Shown here one piece after another: positions 53,001 through 63,129 of a stretch of DNA of 64,000 nucleotides; position 1 is the stretch's first letter; each line of letters begins with the position of its first letter. The notes under the pieces are model-generated. The model was not told the origin of the DNA. It made no database searches and saw only the letters and a list, made by a program, of their open reading frames with translations. This stretch comes from Oxyura jamaicensis (lineage: Eukaryota > Chordata > Aves > Anseriformes > Anatidae), in assembly GCF_011077185.1 (NCBI RefSeq), contig NC_048896.1, forward strand, positions 87,841,426 through 87,905,425, in the 5' to 3' direction. The translations under genes were made by a program, and so were the position numbers.

Positions 53001-56000
53001 GAAGATGGGGATGGGGACTCAACCACTTCCCTGGGAAGCCTATTCCAGTGACTAACAACCCTTTCAGTGAAGAAGTTCTTCCTATATATCCAACCTAAAC
53101 CTCCCCGATGCAACTTTAGCTCACTACCCCTCGTCCTGTCACCAGGCACATGGGAGAATAGACCAACACCCAGCTCACTACAACCTCCTGTAAGGTACCT
53201 GTAGAGAGGGATAAGGTTGCCCCTGAGCCTCCTTTTCTCCAGGCTGAACAATCCCAGCTCCCTCAGCTGTTCCTTGTAGAACTTGTTCTCCAGACCCTTC
53301 ACCAGATTCATTGCCCTTCTCTGGACACCCCAAAGTCCCATGTTCTGACCCCTCTAATGCCAGTACAGCCTATAGGAGGACTTATTAGTCAGTTACAGGA
53401 ATTCTAACAAACTCTGGCCAAAATCTTGAGTTACAGTTTTATCAAGTAATAGATCTGAATGTTCAAAGACTAACTTTGGCAATAGTCAGATTTAGAATAT
53501 AGATGACTAGTACTTCTTTGTGTTTGATTTTTTTTCTTTGTAAATAAGGAAAGCATCAATGTATGTTGGAAAAGTGTCTTTTGATACTGAGCCTATTTGA
53601 TTTACTTCATCTAGAATGTTCAGAAAAACATCCAAGGCATGTAACTGTAATAAAAACTGCTTATTAAGCTTTGGGATTGCAAGCATTGGCCTAGGGAGTG
53701 ATTCTTACTCCTTGTTTGAAGGGTAAAGCCCAATCTGACCTTTGAAAAACATTTTGTAGACAGTTCCACATTAGAAACTTTTGAAGTTAAGGGGGTGGAG
53801 GGCTTATTAAGAAGGAAAAAAAAAAAAAGCTGAAGAACTCTTTATTATTGTTCTTTGTAACTAATGAAGCAAGTATTTCAATTGCTGCCTTTTTTGATCT
53901 TCCTTAAGCACCACTCAAAGGAATACCAAAACAAGCTCCATTCAGGAGTACTTCAGCACCTAGTGTATTTAGCCCTTCTGGAAACAGGACTCCTATTCCT
54001 CCTTCACGAACACCTCTGCGCAAAGAAAGAGGAGTAAAGGTAGGTGAACTCTTTCTTAGTTTCCTGTATTCCACTCAGATCTCCTCCCAGTTTGGAAGTG
54101 AGGCTGTAATGCTATTTCGAATCAATTATCAGTACATTAAAGAAAAAATAAGGATAATATTTAGATACAAATTGACAAAAGTTTAACTTATTGTGATTCT
54201 GCACTCTTTCAGCTTTTAGATATCTCTGAGCTGGATATGGTAGGTGCTGGCCGTGAAGCAAAGAGAAGAAGAAAGACATTAGGTTGGTATAGAACACTGA
54301 TAATGTACTTGGAAATCAGATCTAGGTTTATAGTACTATTTTATTCTCGATTTGTTAAAACTCACTTTCAGGTAAGCTTACAAGAGAAAAGGGCAACAAG
54401 CAGCCTGAAGGGAGGAATTCCTCTTTTTTTTTCCCCTAGTGCCACTAATCATAATGCAACGTGCCTTGGTAAAAACCTGTACTTTGCACAACAAAGATAG
54501 GTGTGAGGCTAGCCTCAGGTCTGAAATTGCTCTCAGATTTTGATATGCTTATTTCTACTGGTTGCACAGCCATGTAAAAAAATTCAAAGTAATCTTGGAA
54601 AAAATCTCTATCCCCAAAATTGTGGGCAAGATCTTAAAGTGAATATCTCATGTACTACTCTTACTCAAGTGATAGTGCACTAAGTATCAGGAAGATATGG
54701 TAGCCAGCTTTTCTTCCCCCAGAACAACCTTTTAGGTGTTTTTGGAAACAAATACAATCTCAGAATAAAAATCATGATTGCAATTAAAAGATTGTTTTAA
54801 CTATCAGAAAGTTATCTAGTTCTGTCTAATTGCTTAGCTGCTGTATCTTGATGTATGTTTACCTTGTAGTTCTTTCCACCGTTGCTTTTTTAAAATTGTC
54901 TATGAAGTTTACGTTGATTGCTGTAACCTTTCAGCATATACCTCTTAAGAATGGTTTAGCAGAATCTGAAAAAACGTGGGTTTATATTATTTTTTAAAAA
55001 GTAAATCTAATTCATTGTTTAAGAAAACTTCTGTGAACTGACTTCTGTTTCTATGCAATAGATACAGAAGTTGTGGAAAAGCAAGCCAAAGAAGAAACAG
55101 TAGTAGAAAATGCTACTCCAGATTATGCTGCTGGACTTGTGTCTACACAGGTAAAGAAAAAATGTCAAAAACCCTACCCCCAAACCAAATAACAGCATAA
55201 AGACAAGGAAACCAAGATGCACCTTATTCTAAAACACTAATGGTATTGTTCTAAGCTGTTGAAGCATACCTCAATATTTTTTAAAAAAATCTTTATGTAA
55301 CTATTTCAAAATTCGACTCCACTGTCTTCAAAAACGATTTAAAGCAGGATCAAGGTGAATTTTTTGATTTTTTTTTTTGTTGTTGCTCTTTTTAAGTTTG
55401 TGGTGAAGTATGGTACTTATGTAACTGACAATTGCTGCCTCTTGTCAGAGGTTCCAGGTTCAAAGAACTTTCCAATACCTAGTGAAGTAGAGTCATTTTG
55501 GGACCACCTGTAAGTTTTTCTGTGTATCCTTTGTGACCCTAGTGGAACAGTATGCACAGATACAGTGAGTACTTGTCATTGGGCCCTGCCTAGGAGGGAT
55601 AACTGAGTATATGTAGCTAAGTAAGAAAGAAGCCTTCAAAAACTTAGGCCTCCTGGATTGAGGAAAAGAACCTGTATGCTAGCACTATTTAGTGGTTCTC
55701 TTCTCCATTTCCTTTGTGATCTTGTAAAAATGATGCTTAATTCAGAAGGCAGCTTCTTCTGAGGTCTCCAGATCAATCTGGAACTAGATTCAATTGGTTC
55801 CATTACTACTGAAAAGGGAGGAGAAATACATCAGTTTCTGTCTGAAGTACCTGTGGCTTATCTCTTCCTAAATCCCATACAGTTCAGGGATGTCCACTCC
55901 TCCTTCTCATAACAGTACTTTTTGCTGTTCTCGCCCCCCCCCCCCCCCAAAAAAAAAAGTTGATCTAATGAAAAGGCAATGTTAAATGTGGTACAGTCAG

Positions 56001-59000
56001 TGGTGTGGGTCTTCTAACCCTTTCTGGTAGGACACATTGGAGAGACTGGTGCAGCTTTACCTTCCTGTAACTGTATCTCAGGACACAGCTTTTTCAAGAA
56101 TGAAAATGTTTAGATAGTATCCGTGCAGTTTTTGCAGATGTCCATAACTAAGAAATGGGACAGAAGAACTGAAGGCAGCTGGAGGTCACTCGTTGCTGTG
56201 CAGCCTTAACTGTGGTGGCTGCGAGCACTCCCTGGTTTGCAAGTACAGACTTCGTTGACAGCACCGTTTGGGAGCTGCTGTCTGTAGAGAGTAGGGTCAG
56301 TCAGTGCTAAATATTGCTAAGAATCATGGTCGGTGTACAGTACTGAGGACCTGCGAGTCTTTTAAGTCGTAATTTTACTTAGGAAAAATATAGCATACAA
56401 GATAGGTTGTTAATTTTAGCATCTCTGATTCCAGCAGATCAACTCTGAAAAAGTACATATTCTATCACAATAGTACCTTTTTCTGGCTCAGCTGTGTCTT
56501 TGAAAGCAACTTTGATCTGAATTATGAGAAATAAAAGCTGCTTTTTTTCCTTCTAAGGTAATCCTAATGTACAAAGTTTGTACAGGGAGTTAGGGCAAGT
56601 TTCTCATTTGAACCTTAAGAGAGGAGTCCATAATTAAGTTTCCATAATGAATATTCTAGCAGTACTAATTCTGAAGCTGTATTTAAAATGGAAAAGCTGC
56701 ACATAAGTACATGCATTATGGCCGTAACATTTTTCTGTTTTACAGAAACTTGGCTCATTGAACAATGAGCCAGCACTACCTTCTACAAGTTATTTACCTG
56801 CTACTCCCAGTGTGGTGCCATCTTCCTCATATATCCCAAGCTCTGAAACACAGCCAGGTAAAAGATACTTTTTTTTTTTGCTATTGGAACTTAATACTTC
56901 TAACTCTAAACAGTTTTACTGTCTAACTTTTCACAAACATACTGTCCCTCAACTCTGACCTTAGCAGTCTAAAAATCCACTGCAGGAGCCCAGCCTTTAG
57001 GTTAAATGACAAGTCTGTACTTAACTAAATAAAGAAAAGTTTTTTTTATGTATTAAAATGACTGACTGCTCTGCTTGCTTGACTTAATTTACTGGTTGTT
57101 TTTTCTTTTCCTATTATGGGAAATACAATTTCTTCTTTCCCAAAGAAATACCAGTAATGTATGTTAAGATAGAGTACATAGTCAATATAGACACAACCAT
57201 ATGCATGCTATTTACAAGATGGGTAACTGCTTTCAAGAGTCACGTGTTCCTAGAAGCAGGTACATGTTAGCTTTCACATAGGCTTTTCCTTTTTCCTTTT
57301 ACATTTTAAGTCTGATAGCTAATACCTGAGCTCCCTCATACTTTGAGAAGGGCTACATTTCTTCCAATGTTGGAAACTGTCAACAGTTAAAAAAAAAAAA
57401 AACTCTTGTACAATACTTTGTTTCTACATCTTGTATTTTTACACACTTTTCCTTCCCTGCTGGATGTAAAGTCTTAAAGGAACATATCAGTCTGCAGTAA
57501 AAGATATGCATGACTACAAACTCATTACCTGAGTTTGTAGTTAACTGAGAACCGATGCTGCAGTCTAATGCATTATTTTAAAAAGTGCTTTTTGATATCT
57601 GGTACTGTAACATTTGCCTTTATGTGAGCTGTGGCGTGTTGGTCACAAGAGAAAAAATCATATGCAAAAACTGATTGTTTAACTTGGCTCTGAAATGGTT
57701 CAGAATCTCTCTGAAGGTCCGTGCAAATCTCCCTGGCAGAAAATTGGCATCTCTGGAAGGAGTGCAGCCAAAAGCACATCAGTGTTGTCAGCATTTAATA
57801 TTATTTTCCAGAGTGTTGGCAATGTATTCAACAGCAGAAGAAGCTTAGTTTAAATTTCTGTCTTTGTTCCTTGTTTTTTTTAACTTTATTTTCTTCTGGA
57901 GCGTGGGGTATCTAGCTTTCCATATGGGCATAGAATATGAAACTTAATGCGAGACACAAGATCCTTGGAGTTGGTTTCATATGATCTGAGGTTGCATAAT
58001 TGACATATGTTACTTTATGCAAGTCAATTATTCTGACATGAGAGGAAGCCTATAATAAAACTTAAGAGATTTGTACAAAACTAGTAGGCAGCTAATTGTT
58101 ACAAATGTTTGTTCAAGTACCCAGTGTCCTGTTCCACATTTTACTGGGTAAGAGCTTTATTGCTAAGACAGATGCTATATCTGTGCTGAGATGAATAACT
58201 GGTAGACCCCTCAAATTTGATCTGAATTATCAGCTAAGCTGTGATCTGTATTTGCACTTTAGTCTGTTGTGAATGTGGTGAAAATTGATTAGCTTAAACC
58301 TCATAAGAGTCATGAAAAGTACTGAAGTAGTTGTGTCTATGTCAAAAAGCTGCAAAAAAAAAAAAAAAACTGGCCAGAGCATGCACAATTGATACATGGG
58401 TATCAATTGCCTGCTGGACAGTGCAGAAACTTGTGAAATCACAAAGACTTGATCATATAACTTACCTTCAGCTGCAGTCAGATTTGGAATAGTAACTCCC
58501 CTGCATGGTTAAGTACAGTTGAATAAATGAACTTTGAGGGGAAAAAATCAAAATTAGGACTCCTCAATATTGAGGGGCTTGGGCCCTCTTATCAGTTAGT
58601 GTTTGAATAAATTATTTTGGAGACTGCATTTAATTCTCTGTTTTGAAGTATTTATGTATTTTCAGTATTTGTTACTGGCTGAGACTTAATTACCACTTGC
58701 TTTGGAAGCTGCTGCTGCATTAGGTAAAAAATGAAATATTTTTGTCTTTGGCTTCTACATAACAGTACAGCAATTAATCTTGGTAGGGTTGGCATACAGT
58801 TGTTATAGCAATATACATTAAAAAGTAGATCAATTTAAGAATTGATGTCCATTAAACAAAGCTTGCTACGATACGGAGTAATCCATATTGGAAAGCTGCT
58901 CACTGTCTAATTGCTGAAGGCAAATGAGCTGAGGGAACACTTGCTCTTCAGTTTTTCAGATAGGTATTAAACAGCATATTGAGTCATGGTGCTTAAATGA

Positions 59001-62000
59001 AAGAATTAGAATTTTTAGATCTCTTTATGAAGTCCACTGGTGTTGCTGATACTTGTTTGGATTATAACTTTTTTTGTTATCCTAATTGTTTTTAATAGCT
59101 GGCTCTGCACGAGAGGCCTTGCAGACTAACAGACAGACTGAAGAGCCTGCAGCTCCAAATGCTACCACAACTCTTCCTGCGCAATTCAAACAAAGAACAC
59201 CCATGTACAATAGTAACTCTAATCCACCTGCAACTACGCCTACCTCACCCCTAACACCTACCACACCTCCTGCCATTTCCCCTGCAGCACAAGCACCACA
59301 AGTGGCCCCTCAAACTCAGCAACAGCCACCACCGAAAAAAAGTCTCTCTCTTACGGTAAGTAAAAAACAAAAGCCATTCTTAACTGCTGCTTTTGATGTA
59401 GATTAGAATATGCAAATTCTTATTGTTGGTCTTATTTGATACGTTGACAATTCATGGCATTAGGTTCATGGAGTGATTGAAGCTGCTTATCTGTAACCAA
59501 AGATAATGAAAATATTTTTGTGGCTTCATTAGCATCGCTGTCTTTAAATGTTAATCACAGCTTTAGTTGTGCAGTGTCAATGTTGCAGATGCCTCTATTT
59601 ACAGCTGCTTATTACATAACAATATTTTGTTCCTTTTTACAAAGATTTTTGGGAGAAAGGCGTATTTCCAGCAGAGATGTTAAGTTGCTAAAAGGGATCA
59701 TGTTGTTGCAGTGATAGGAGAGAAGGTACCAATAGAATAAAGGCAAAAGCCTTGATTTCTTTTCCCATCCCCCCTATTACACATCTTCTAAAGCCTGAGA
59801 GTGAGAAGGAAACTAAACAGCAATTACTTATGTGGTACAGCTTCTTATTGCTGGTATGTTTGTATATTATGTGTGTGCTTCAAGTTAAGCAGGTAACCAA
59901 TTTGAGATGCAACCACTTTGAAGATTTCACTAAGCGTGCCTGTAAGCCTAGCTTGCAGGATCTGTACTTTAAGAAGATGTGTGACTTTTTTAACAGTAAA
60001 GCAGAGCTACTGAAAAAAACTCTGAAATTACAGCAAGGCTGTTTGGACAGTAGAGGACGCATTTAAAAAAAACTAAGGTCATAATACAGAATGGATAGTG
60101 TAAACATCAAGTCTCTTAACACGTTTCTGTAACTATTTAAAGAATCTTTTCTGAGTTTGTTTCAGAATTCAGTTGTAGCTGCAAGTGTTAGCAGTAAGCA
60201 TTAAAGAGGGAAAGGTTTGGGGTTAAGGATTTTGTTTTTACCTTATTCTTTTTCTTGTCTCTTGGTATTAGTATGGTACCTTCTGGCAGTGTTTTCCCTG
60301 CTGGAATTCATATTTAATCTATCTGTTACAGAGGGAGCAAATGTATGCTGCACAGGAAATGTTCAAGACTGCAAACAAAGTTACAAGGCCAGAGAAGGCT
60401 CTTATACTTGGATTCATGGCAGGATCCAGAGGCATGTATTGAGACTAAATTACTTTGCTTTTCAATACTCCAATCTGAAATAGAGCGTAGCATTTCTGAA
60501 TATATGTGTGTGAGTTGCAGACTCTAGCTTTAGCTTTCTCTATATATGCTAGTATTTTTATGGATTGAAGTTCTGACTACCTGGAACAGGTCTTTGGGCC
60601 TTTGGTCAATAAGAATCAAACTGTCCCAGCAGCCACTAAACACAGAACATACATAGAACAGAACACGTGGTATCACTGCTCAAGAGTTGAGGAGAAATAA
60701 GCCAGCCAGTCAGAACTGTGAACAGACTGATTGTGTCCTAGTCTTCTGTCTAGAAGACTGGTGGATGAACCTCCTTTCATGGCAATGTGAGGTAACAGTT
60801 GCATTTTAAGAACCTCTTTGTGAGCTTCAGAGTGTTGGAAATGTAGCAGCTGTTGTCTCAGACACTTTGAGTAGCTACAGGTGCTATGAATCACAGATCA
60901 GCTGTCTTGTACTATACTGGCCTTGATACATGAAGGCTGTTTTACCCAGCAGACTACTAACTGTAAGATGAGAATGGGTGTAAGAATCCTTAAGTGAACT
61001 CTCTCATCTGCACTTGCTCTGGTTTCTAATTTGGTATTTGATGCCTCTTATCACTAGAGTGCTGGAGCCTAAATGTGGCTCGTGCATTTGGATTTATGTA
61101 TTACATTATTCAAGATGGTCAGGATAGAGTTACTGTGATGATCACTGGGCTTAAAGAAAGTTCTGTATATCCTGCATTCAGAAGGGTGCTCTTAGGACTA
61201 GATGCTACTTCAGAATGCAGTGGCAGGATGTAATTTAATGCATACGTCGATGTTTTTGTGATGCAAGGTAGAATATTAGTTTTGAAAGTGTGCACCTGTT
61301 ACCTGTTTATGTGAAATACATAAGTATATAATATGAATTCCTACATTAGTAATGTCAACACCTTCTGAAATTTGAATAAATAACTGTCAAGTGTAATATT
61401 CTTGAGTTCCTGAGTGCCAGTTCCAATAGCTTGACATTTACCATTCAATACTCGTGCTGAAATGGAAAATCTTATGGGCGAGTGATTTCAGTGAAGTTAT
61501 TTGGGCCTCCACAATTGCTGAAAACTGAGGTTTTTAGCTGTGAAATGTATCCTAAATAAAACAATTTTGGTAGTTCAGGTTTACCAAATCTCATCTAAAT
61601 ATAAGCTTCTCTTACAGTTCTTAAGGCAGATAGAAATGATACTGGCATGCTTCTGCCTCTCCTGCCCTGGTCCCCTTTTGTTATTTGTCTAGTTACTTTA
61701 GCCTTGGGTGTGTTCATCTTTTGGGGTTTGGTTTTGTTGTACTTAAAATATAGACTGTGATGTATGCACTGTAAAAAGTTCAAGGCTACCTGCTGTAGTG
61801 TCATTACTTGCTACTAGTTCTAGGTTTGTGGTTTTTTTTTTTGGCCTAAGATTTTAAATCTCTATCAGGTGCTCTTTTACATGTTGTTGAAATATATAAC
61901 TGTTTCTATTCTTGTTTTCACAGAGAATCCTTGCCAAGAGCAAGGTGACATCATTCAAATCAAACTCAGTGAGCATACAGAAGACTTACCAAAGGCAGAT

Positions 62001-62108
62001 GGCACTGGCAGCACCACTATGTTGGTTGATACAGTCTTTGAAATGAACTATGCTACTGGTGAATGGACCAGATTCAAGAAGTACAAACCTATAACTAATG
62101 TTTCCTAA
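40838..62108 (+). CDS. NELFA: NELFA, negative elongation factor complex member A, 11 coding exons
   Basis: NELF-A is a nuclear subunit of NELF. With DSIF it pauses RNA polymerase II near promoters until P-TEFb releases it. Coding exons: 40838-41047, 48056-48227, 49339-49500, 50391-50480, 53909-54039, 54213-54282, 55062-55150, 56746-56857, 59099-59355, 60332-60431 and 61924-62108. The phases close exactly to 1578 nt (525 residues plus stop; human about 528). The N-terminal half, with the HDAg-like and NELF-C-binding region, starts MASMRESDTGLWLHNKLG and is nearly identical to human from memory. The middle has a basic KRRRK stretch after LLDISELDMVGAG. The flexible P/T/A-rich tail is the least conserved part. 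The C terminus ends FKKYKPITNVS. All introns are GT-AG except intron 10, which has a GC donor. The gene is about 21 kb, compact compared with the human locus. The start was chosen by homology and Kozak context over an in-frame ATG at 40796. Confidence 0.97.
41048..48055 (+). other. NELFA intron 1
   Basis: 7.0 kb from a GTGAGA donor to a pyrimidine-rich TTTTTGTTAG acceptor. The first 400 bases belong to the CpG island. The remainder has scattered A or T runs (about 42.3, 44.6, 45.5, 46.7 kb) and no recognised transposon, snoRNA or exon. Confidence 0.85.
48056..48227 (+). CDS. NELFA: NELFA coding exon 2
   Basis: 172 nt, donor GTAAGT in phase 1. It encodes residues 71-127: MKGALTEIIQLATLDSDPWV, then the conserved LKSFPDTGSLNL-LEEQNPNVQ stretch ahead of the HDAg-like region. 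Confidence 0.96.
48228..49338 (+). other. NELFA intron 2
   Basis: 1.1 kb, GTAAGT to TTATGCAG. No feature recognised inside. Confidence 0.85.
49339..49500 (+). CDS. NELFA: NELFA coding exon 3
   Basis: 162 nt, residues 128-181, donor GTAAGT. It begins VSECETSAMLPLECQYLNKN and ends LKRKPKSATLRAELLQK, part of the HDAg-like domain. Confidence 0.96.
49501..50390 (+). other. NELFA intron 3
   Basis: 0.9 kb, GTAAGT to TTTTTGTAG. No feature recognised inside. Confidence 0.85.
50391..50480 (+). CDS. NELFA: NELFA coding exon 4
   Basis: 90 nt, donor GTATGG. It encodes STETAQQLKKTAGVPFHAKG and RGLVKKIDTT, matching the human segment with a few conservative changes (LVKKI for LLRKM). Confidence 0.95.
52257..52440 (-). 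mobile_element. CR1 LINE 3'-end fragment in NELFA intron 4
   Basis: The plus strand reads AGAATCATAGAATATCC immediately after a short AAAT repeat, then the CR1-like GGATCACCCAA and, near the right edge, CGGGGAGCCTGTTCCAGTGCC. It is about 185 bp, minus orientation, antisense to NELFA and moderately diverged. Confidence 0.85.
52917..53345 (-). mobile_element. CR1 LINE fragment with end of the reverse-transcriptase ORF
   Basis: About 430 bp in minus orientation. On the minus strand an open frame (53341-52994) reads in pieces as LRELGLFSLEKRRLRGNLI, LFSHVPGDRTRGSELK and FFTERVVSHWNRLPREVVES. This is the conserved C-terminal end of CR1 ORF2, followed by the 3' UTR and the terminal AGAATC-type repeat at the left. 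The frame is intact but short, so it is a dead 5'-truncated copy, not a gene. Confidence 0.95.
53909..54039 (+). CDS. NELFA: NELFA coding exon 5
   Basis: 131 nt, donor GTAGGT in phase 0. It encodes PLKGIPKQAPFRSTSAPSVF and SPSGNRTPIPPSRTPLRKER, a basic and proline-rich stretch after the HDAg-like domain, within the region implicated in polymerase II contact. Confidence 0.95.
54213..54282 (+). CDS. NELFA: NELFA coding exon 6
   Basis: 70 nt after a short 173-bp intron. It encodes LLDISELDMVGAGREAKRRR plus KTL; KRRRK is a probable nuclear-localisation or RNA-contact patch. The donor is GTTGGT, a poor match to GTRAGT beyond the GT, yet the phase joins perfectly to exon 7. Confidence 0.95.
54283..55061 (+). 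other. NELFA intron 6
   Basis: 0.8 kb, weak GTTGGT donor to a GCAATAG acceptor. No feature recognised inside. Confidence 0.85.
55062..55150 (+). CDS. NELFA: NELFA coding exon 7
   Basis: 89 nt, donor GTAAAG in phase 0. It encodes TEVVEKQAKEETVVENATPD and YAAGLVSTQ, an acidic block matching the human sequence at most positions. Confidence 0.95.
55397..55509 (+). other. Possible cryptic or poison exon in NELFA intron 7
   Basis: A strong pyrimidine tract ending CTCTTTTTAAG is followed by 113 nt and then GTAAGT, a near-ideal donor. Entered in phase 0 from exon 7 the segment is open for 37 codons (FVVKYGTYVTDNCCLLSEVP onward). Because 113 is not a multiple of 3, splicing on to exon 8 shifts the frame and meets TGA after five further codons. 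Inclusion would therefore give a truncated, NMD-prone mRNA. I know of no counterpart in mammalian NELFA. The open frame alone could be chance. Confidence 0.3.
55934..55958. repeat. C15-A10 homopolymer tract
   Basis: Fifteen C followed directly by ten A within NELFA intron 7. Prone to length variation and sequencing error. Confidence 0.95.
56746..56857 (+). CDS. NELFA: NELFA coding exon 8
   Basis: 112 nt, donor GTAAAA in phase 1. It encodes KLGSLNNEPALPSTSYLPAT and PSVVPSSSYIPSSETQP, the conserved start of the low-complexity tail. Confidence 0.95.
56858..59098 (+). other. NELFA intron 8
   Basis: 2.2 kb, GTAAAA donor to TTTAATAG acceptor. It holds short A runs at about 57.39 and 58.36 kb; no exon or transposon is recognised. 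Confidence 0.85.
59099..59355 (+). CDS. NELFA: NELFA coding exon 9
   Basis: 257 nt, donor GTAAGT in phase 0. It encodes the proline, threonine, alanine and glutamine-rich tail, including the conserved LPAQFKQRTPMYNS and PTSPLTPTTPP blocks and ending PPPKKSLSLT. Most of the length difference from the human protein seems to fall here, as expected for an intrinsically disordered segment. Confidence 0.95.
59356..60331 (+). other. NELFA intron 9
   Basis: 1.0 kb, GTAAGT to TGTTACAG. A 104-codon open frame (59752-60066) lies inside but has no recognisable domain and is treated as chance. Confidence 0.85.
60332..60431 (+). CDS. NELFA: NELFA coding exon 10
   Basis: 100 nt. It encodes REQMYAAQEMFKTANKVTRP and EKALILGFMAGSR, a highly conserved C-terminal helix-forming block. 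The exon must end at G60431 to keep phase with exon 11, which places GCATGT, not GT, at the start of the intron. Confidence 0.95.
60432..61923 (+). other. NELFA intron 10 (GC-AG)
   Basis: 1.5 kb. The donor reads GAG|GCATGT and the acceptor TTTTCACAG. The nearest GT (60436) would add 4 nt and break the frame. No feature recognised inside. Confidence 0.85.
61924..62108 (+). CDS. NELFA: NELFA coding exon 11 (last)
   Basis: 185 nt to the TAA stop. It encodes ENPCQEQGDIIQIKLSEHTE, then DLPKADGTGSTTMLVDTVFE and the terminal NYATGEWTRFKKYKPITNVS, nearly identical to human from memory. Confidence 0.97.
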
Positions 62109-62815
62109 GAGATGCAGCAGCAGCAGACTGGACCAAATCAAGCTTAGAGTCAACCAGCTCATAAAGTATGCTAACTGTACAAAATGGCATTCATGTGTAC
62201 ATTTCTTATTACCCTCCAGCATAGAAGTTGTGGCTCTTTGACCTAACTGGGCTCAGTGAATGCAGAAGAAGATGATGTCAAACTTTTTTTTAATACAGTA
62301 AAAGGAAAGGTGATCTTAGGGGGAAGTGGTTGGTGGCTTTTTTTTGTTTTCCTACCGTTTGAGATGCTGGAAAAGGAGATCACAACTGAAAGATTACAGG
62401 TGGGAGCAGTTTACTTCTGAGTACCACAAGAGAAAACTACTGCACAGTCATTCAGAGTTTACCATTTAAACAAGGGCACAGATCTTTAATGTAAAAAAAT
62501 ATGTTCTTTGGCTACGTGGGTTCCATTGTAAGAATGGACACTTAAAGCACCACAGGTCAATGCTTGGTTATTTTGTAATTCGGCTGCAGTATAACTGAGT
62601 ATTGCAGGTGGCAGATGTCTAGTGGCTAATGGTACCTGCTGTCTGTCTGTTTAGCCTCTTTATGCTTGGGTCATAGGATGGGATTGAGCAGCTTTAACTT
62701 GCTGTATTGTCAGTGTCCATGCCCAGCATGACTTAGTCTATATTTGGCATTATTAGAGATCCTGAGAATCTGAGTATCACAACTTTCTGAAAAAAAAAAT
62801 AAATAGCAAAACTAG
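62109..62815 (+). other. NELFA 3' UTR
   Basis: About 700 nt from the stop codon to just past the AATAAA hexamer. No other AATAAA lies between, so this is the simplest 3' end; the exact cleavage site is not visible from sequence. Confidence 0.7.
62798..62803 (+). terminator. NELFA poly(A) signal (AATAAA)
   Basis: AATAAA is followed within 35 bases by GT-rich sequence (TGGGTTGTTGCTGTGTGGG), a typical downstream element. The nine A residues from 62818 could obscure cDNA end mapping. Confidence 0.75.
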
Positions 62816-63129
62816 GCAAAAAAAAAAAGTAGGCGTGGGTTGTTGCTGTGTGGGAGTGATAGTTCTTTGCCATGTAAGTCTAAGGGTACAAGTTGGTCTG
62901 TGGCTCTTGCATGGCAAGTCCTCTGAACAGCCTGGGAGGAAACAAAACTAGTACATCTCAAGACTGATTGCAGCTGCTTTTTTAAATGCCCCTCCAAGTT
63001 ACTGACACATCTCTGAATAAGATGGTTAGCAAATCAAAACTTGTCTTGAGGCAGTGTTAATACATGTTTGGTTGAGCAGTCTTACCAAGCCCTGATCCAA
63101 AAAGCTTTGAATATAGCTGTGGTTCTTAC

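Larger units (their letters stand above)
50481..53908 (+). other. NELFA intron 4
   Basis: 3.4 kb, GTATGG donor to CTTAAG acceptor. It contains two CR1 fragments in reverse orientation to the gene; otherwise no exon or RNA gene is seen. Confidence 0.85.
55151..56745 (+). other. NELFA intron 7
   Basis: 1.6 kb, GTAAAG donor to TTTTACAG acceptor. It contains a possible cryptic exon at 55397-55509 and a C15-A10 tract at 55934-55958. Confidence 0.85.

Noticed and set aside
52994..53341. 115-codon minus-strand frame in NELFA intron 4
   Set aside because: It is the C-terminal end of a truncated CR1 reverse-transcriptase ORF, not a host gene.
59752..60066. 104-codon open frame with a hydrophobic stretch inside NELFA intron 9
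   Set aside because: It does not extend either neighbouring exon in the right phase, has no family resemblance, and the conserved exon 9 to exon 10 junction excludes it from the main transcript.
41048..61923. snoRNA or scaRNA genes hosted in NELFA introns
   Set aside because: I looked for C/D and H/ACA box arrangements with terminal stems and found none convincing; a covariance-model search would be decisive.
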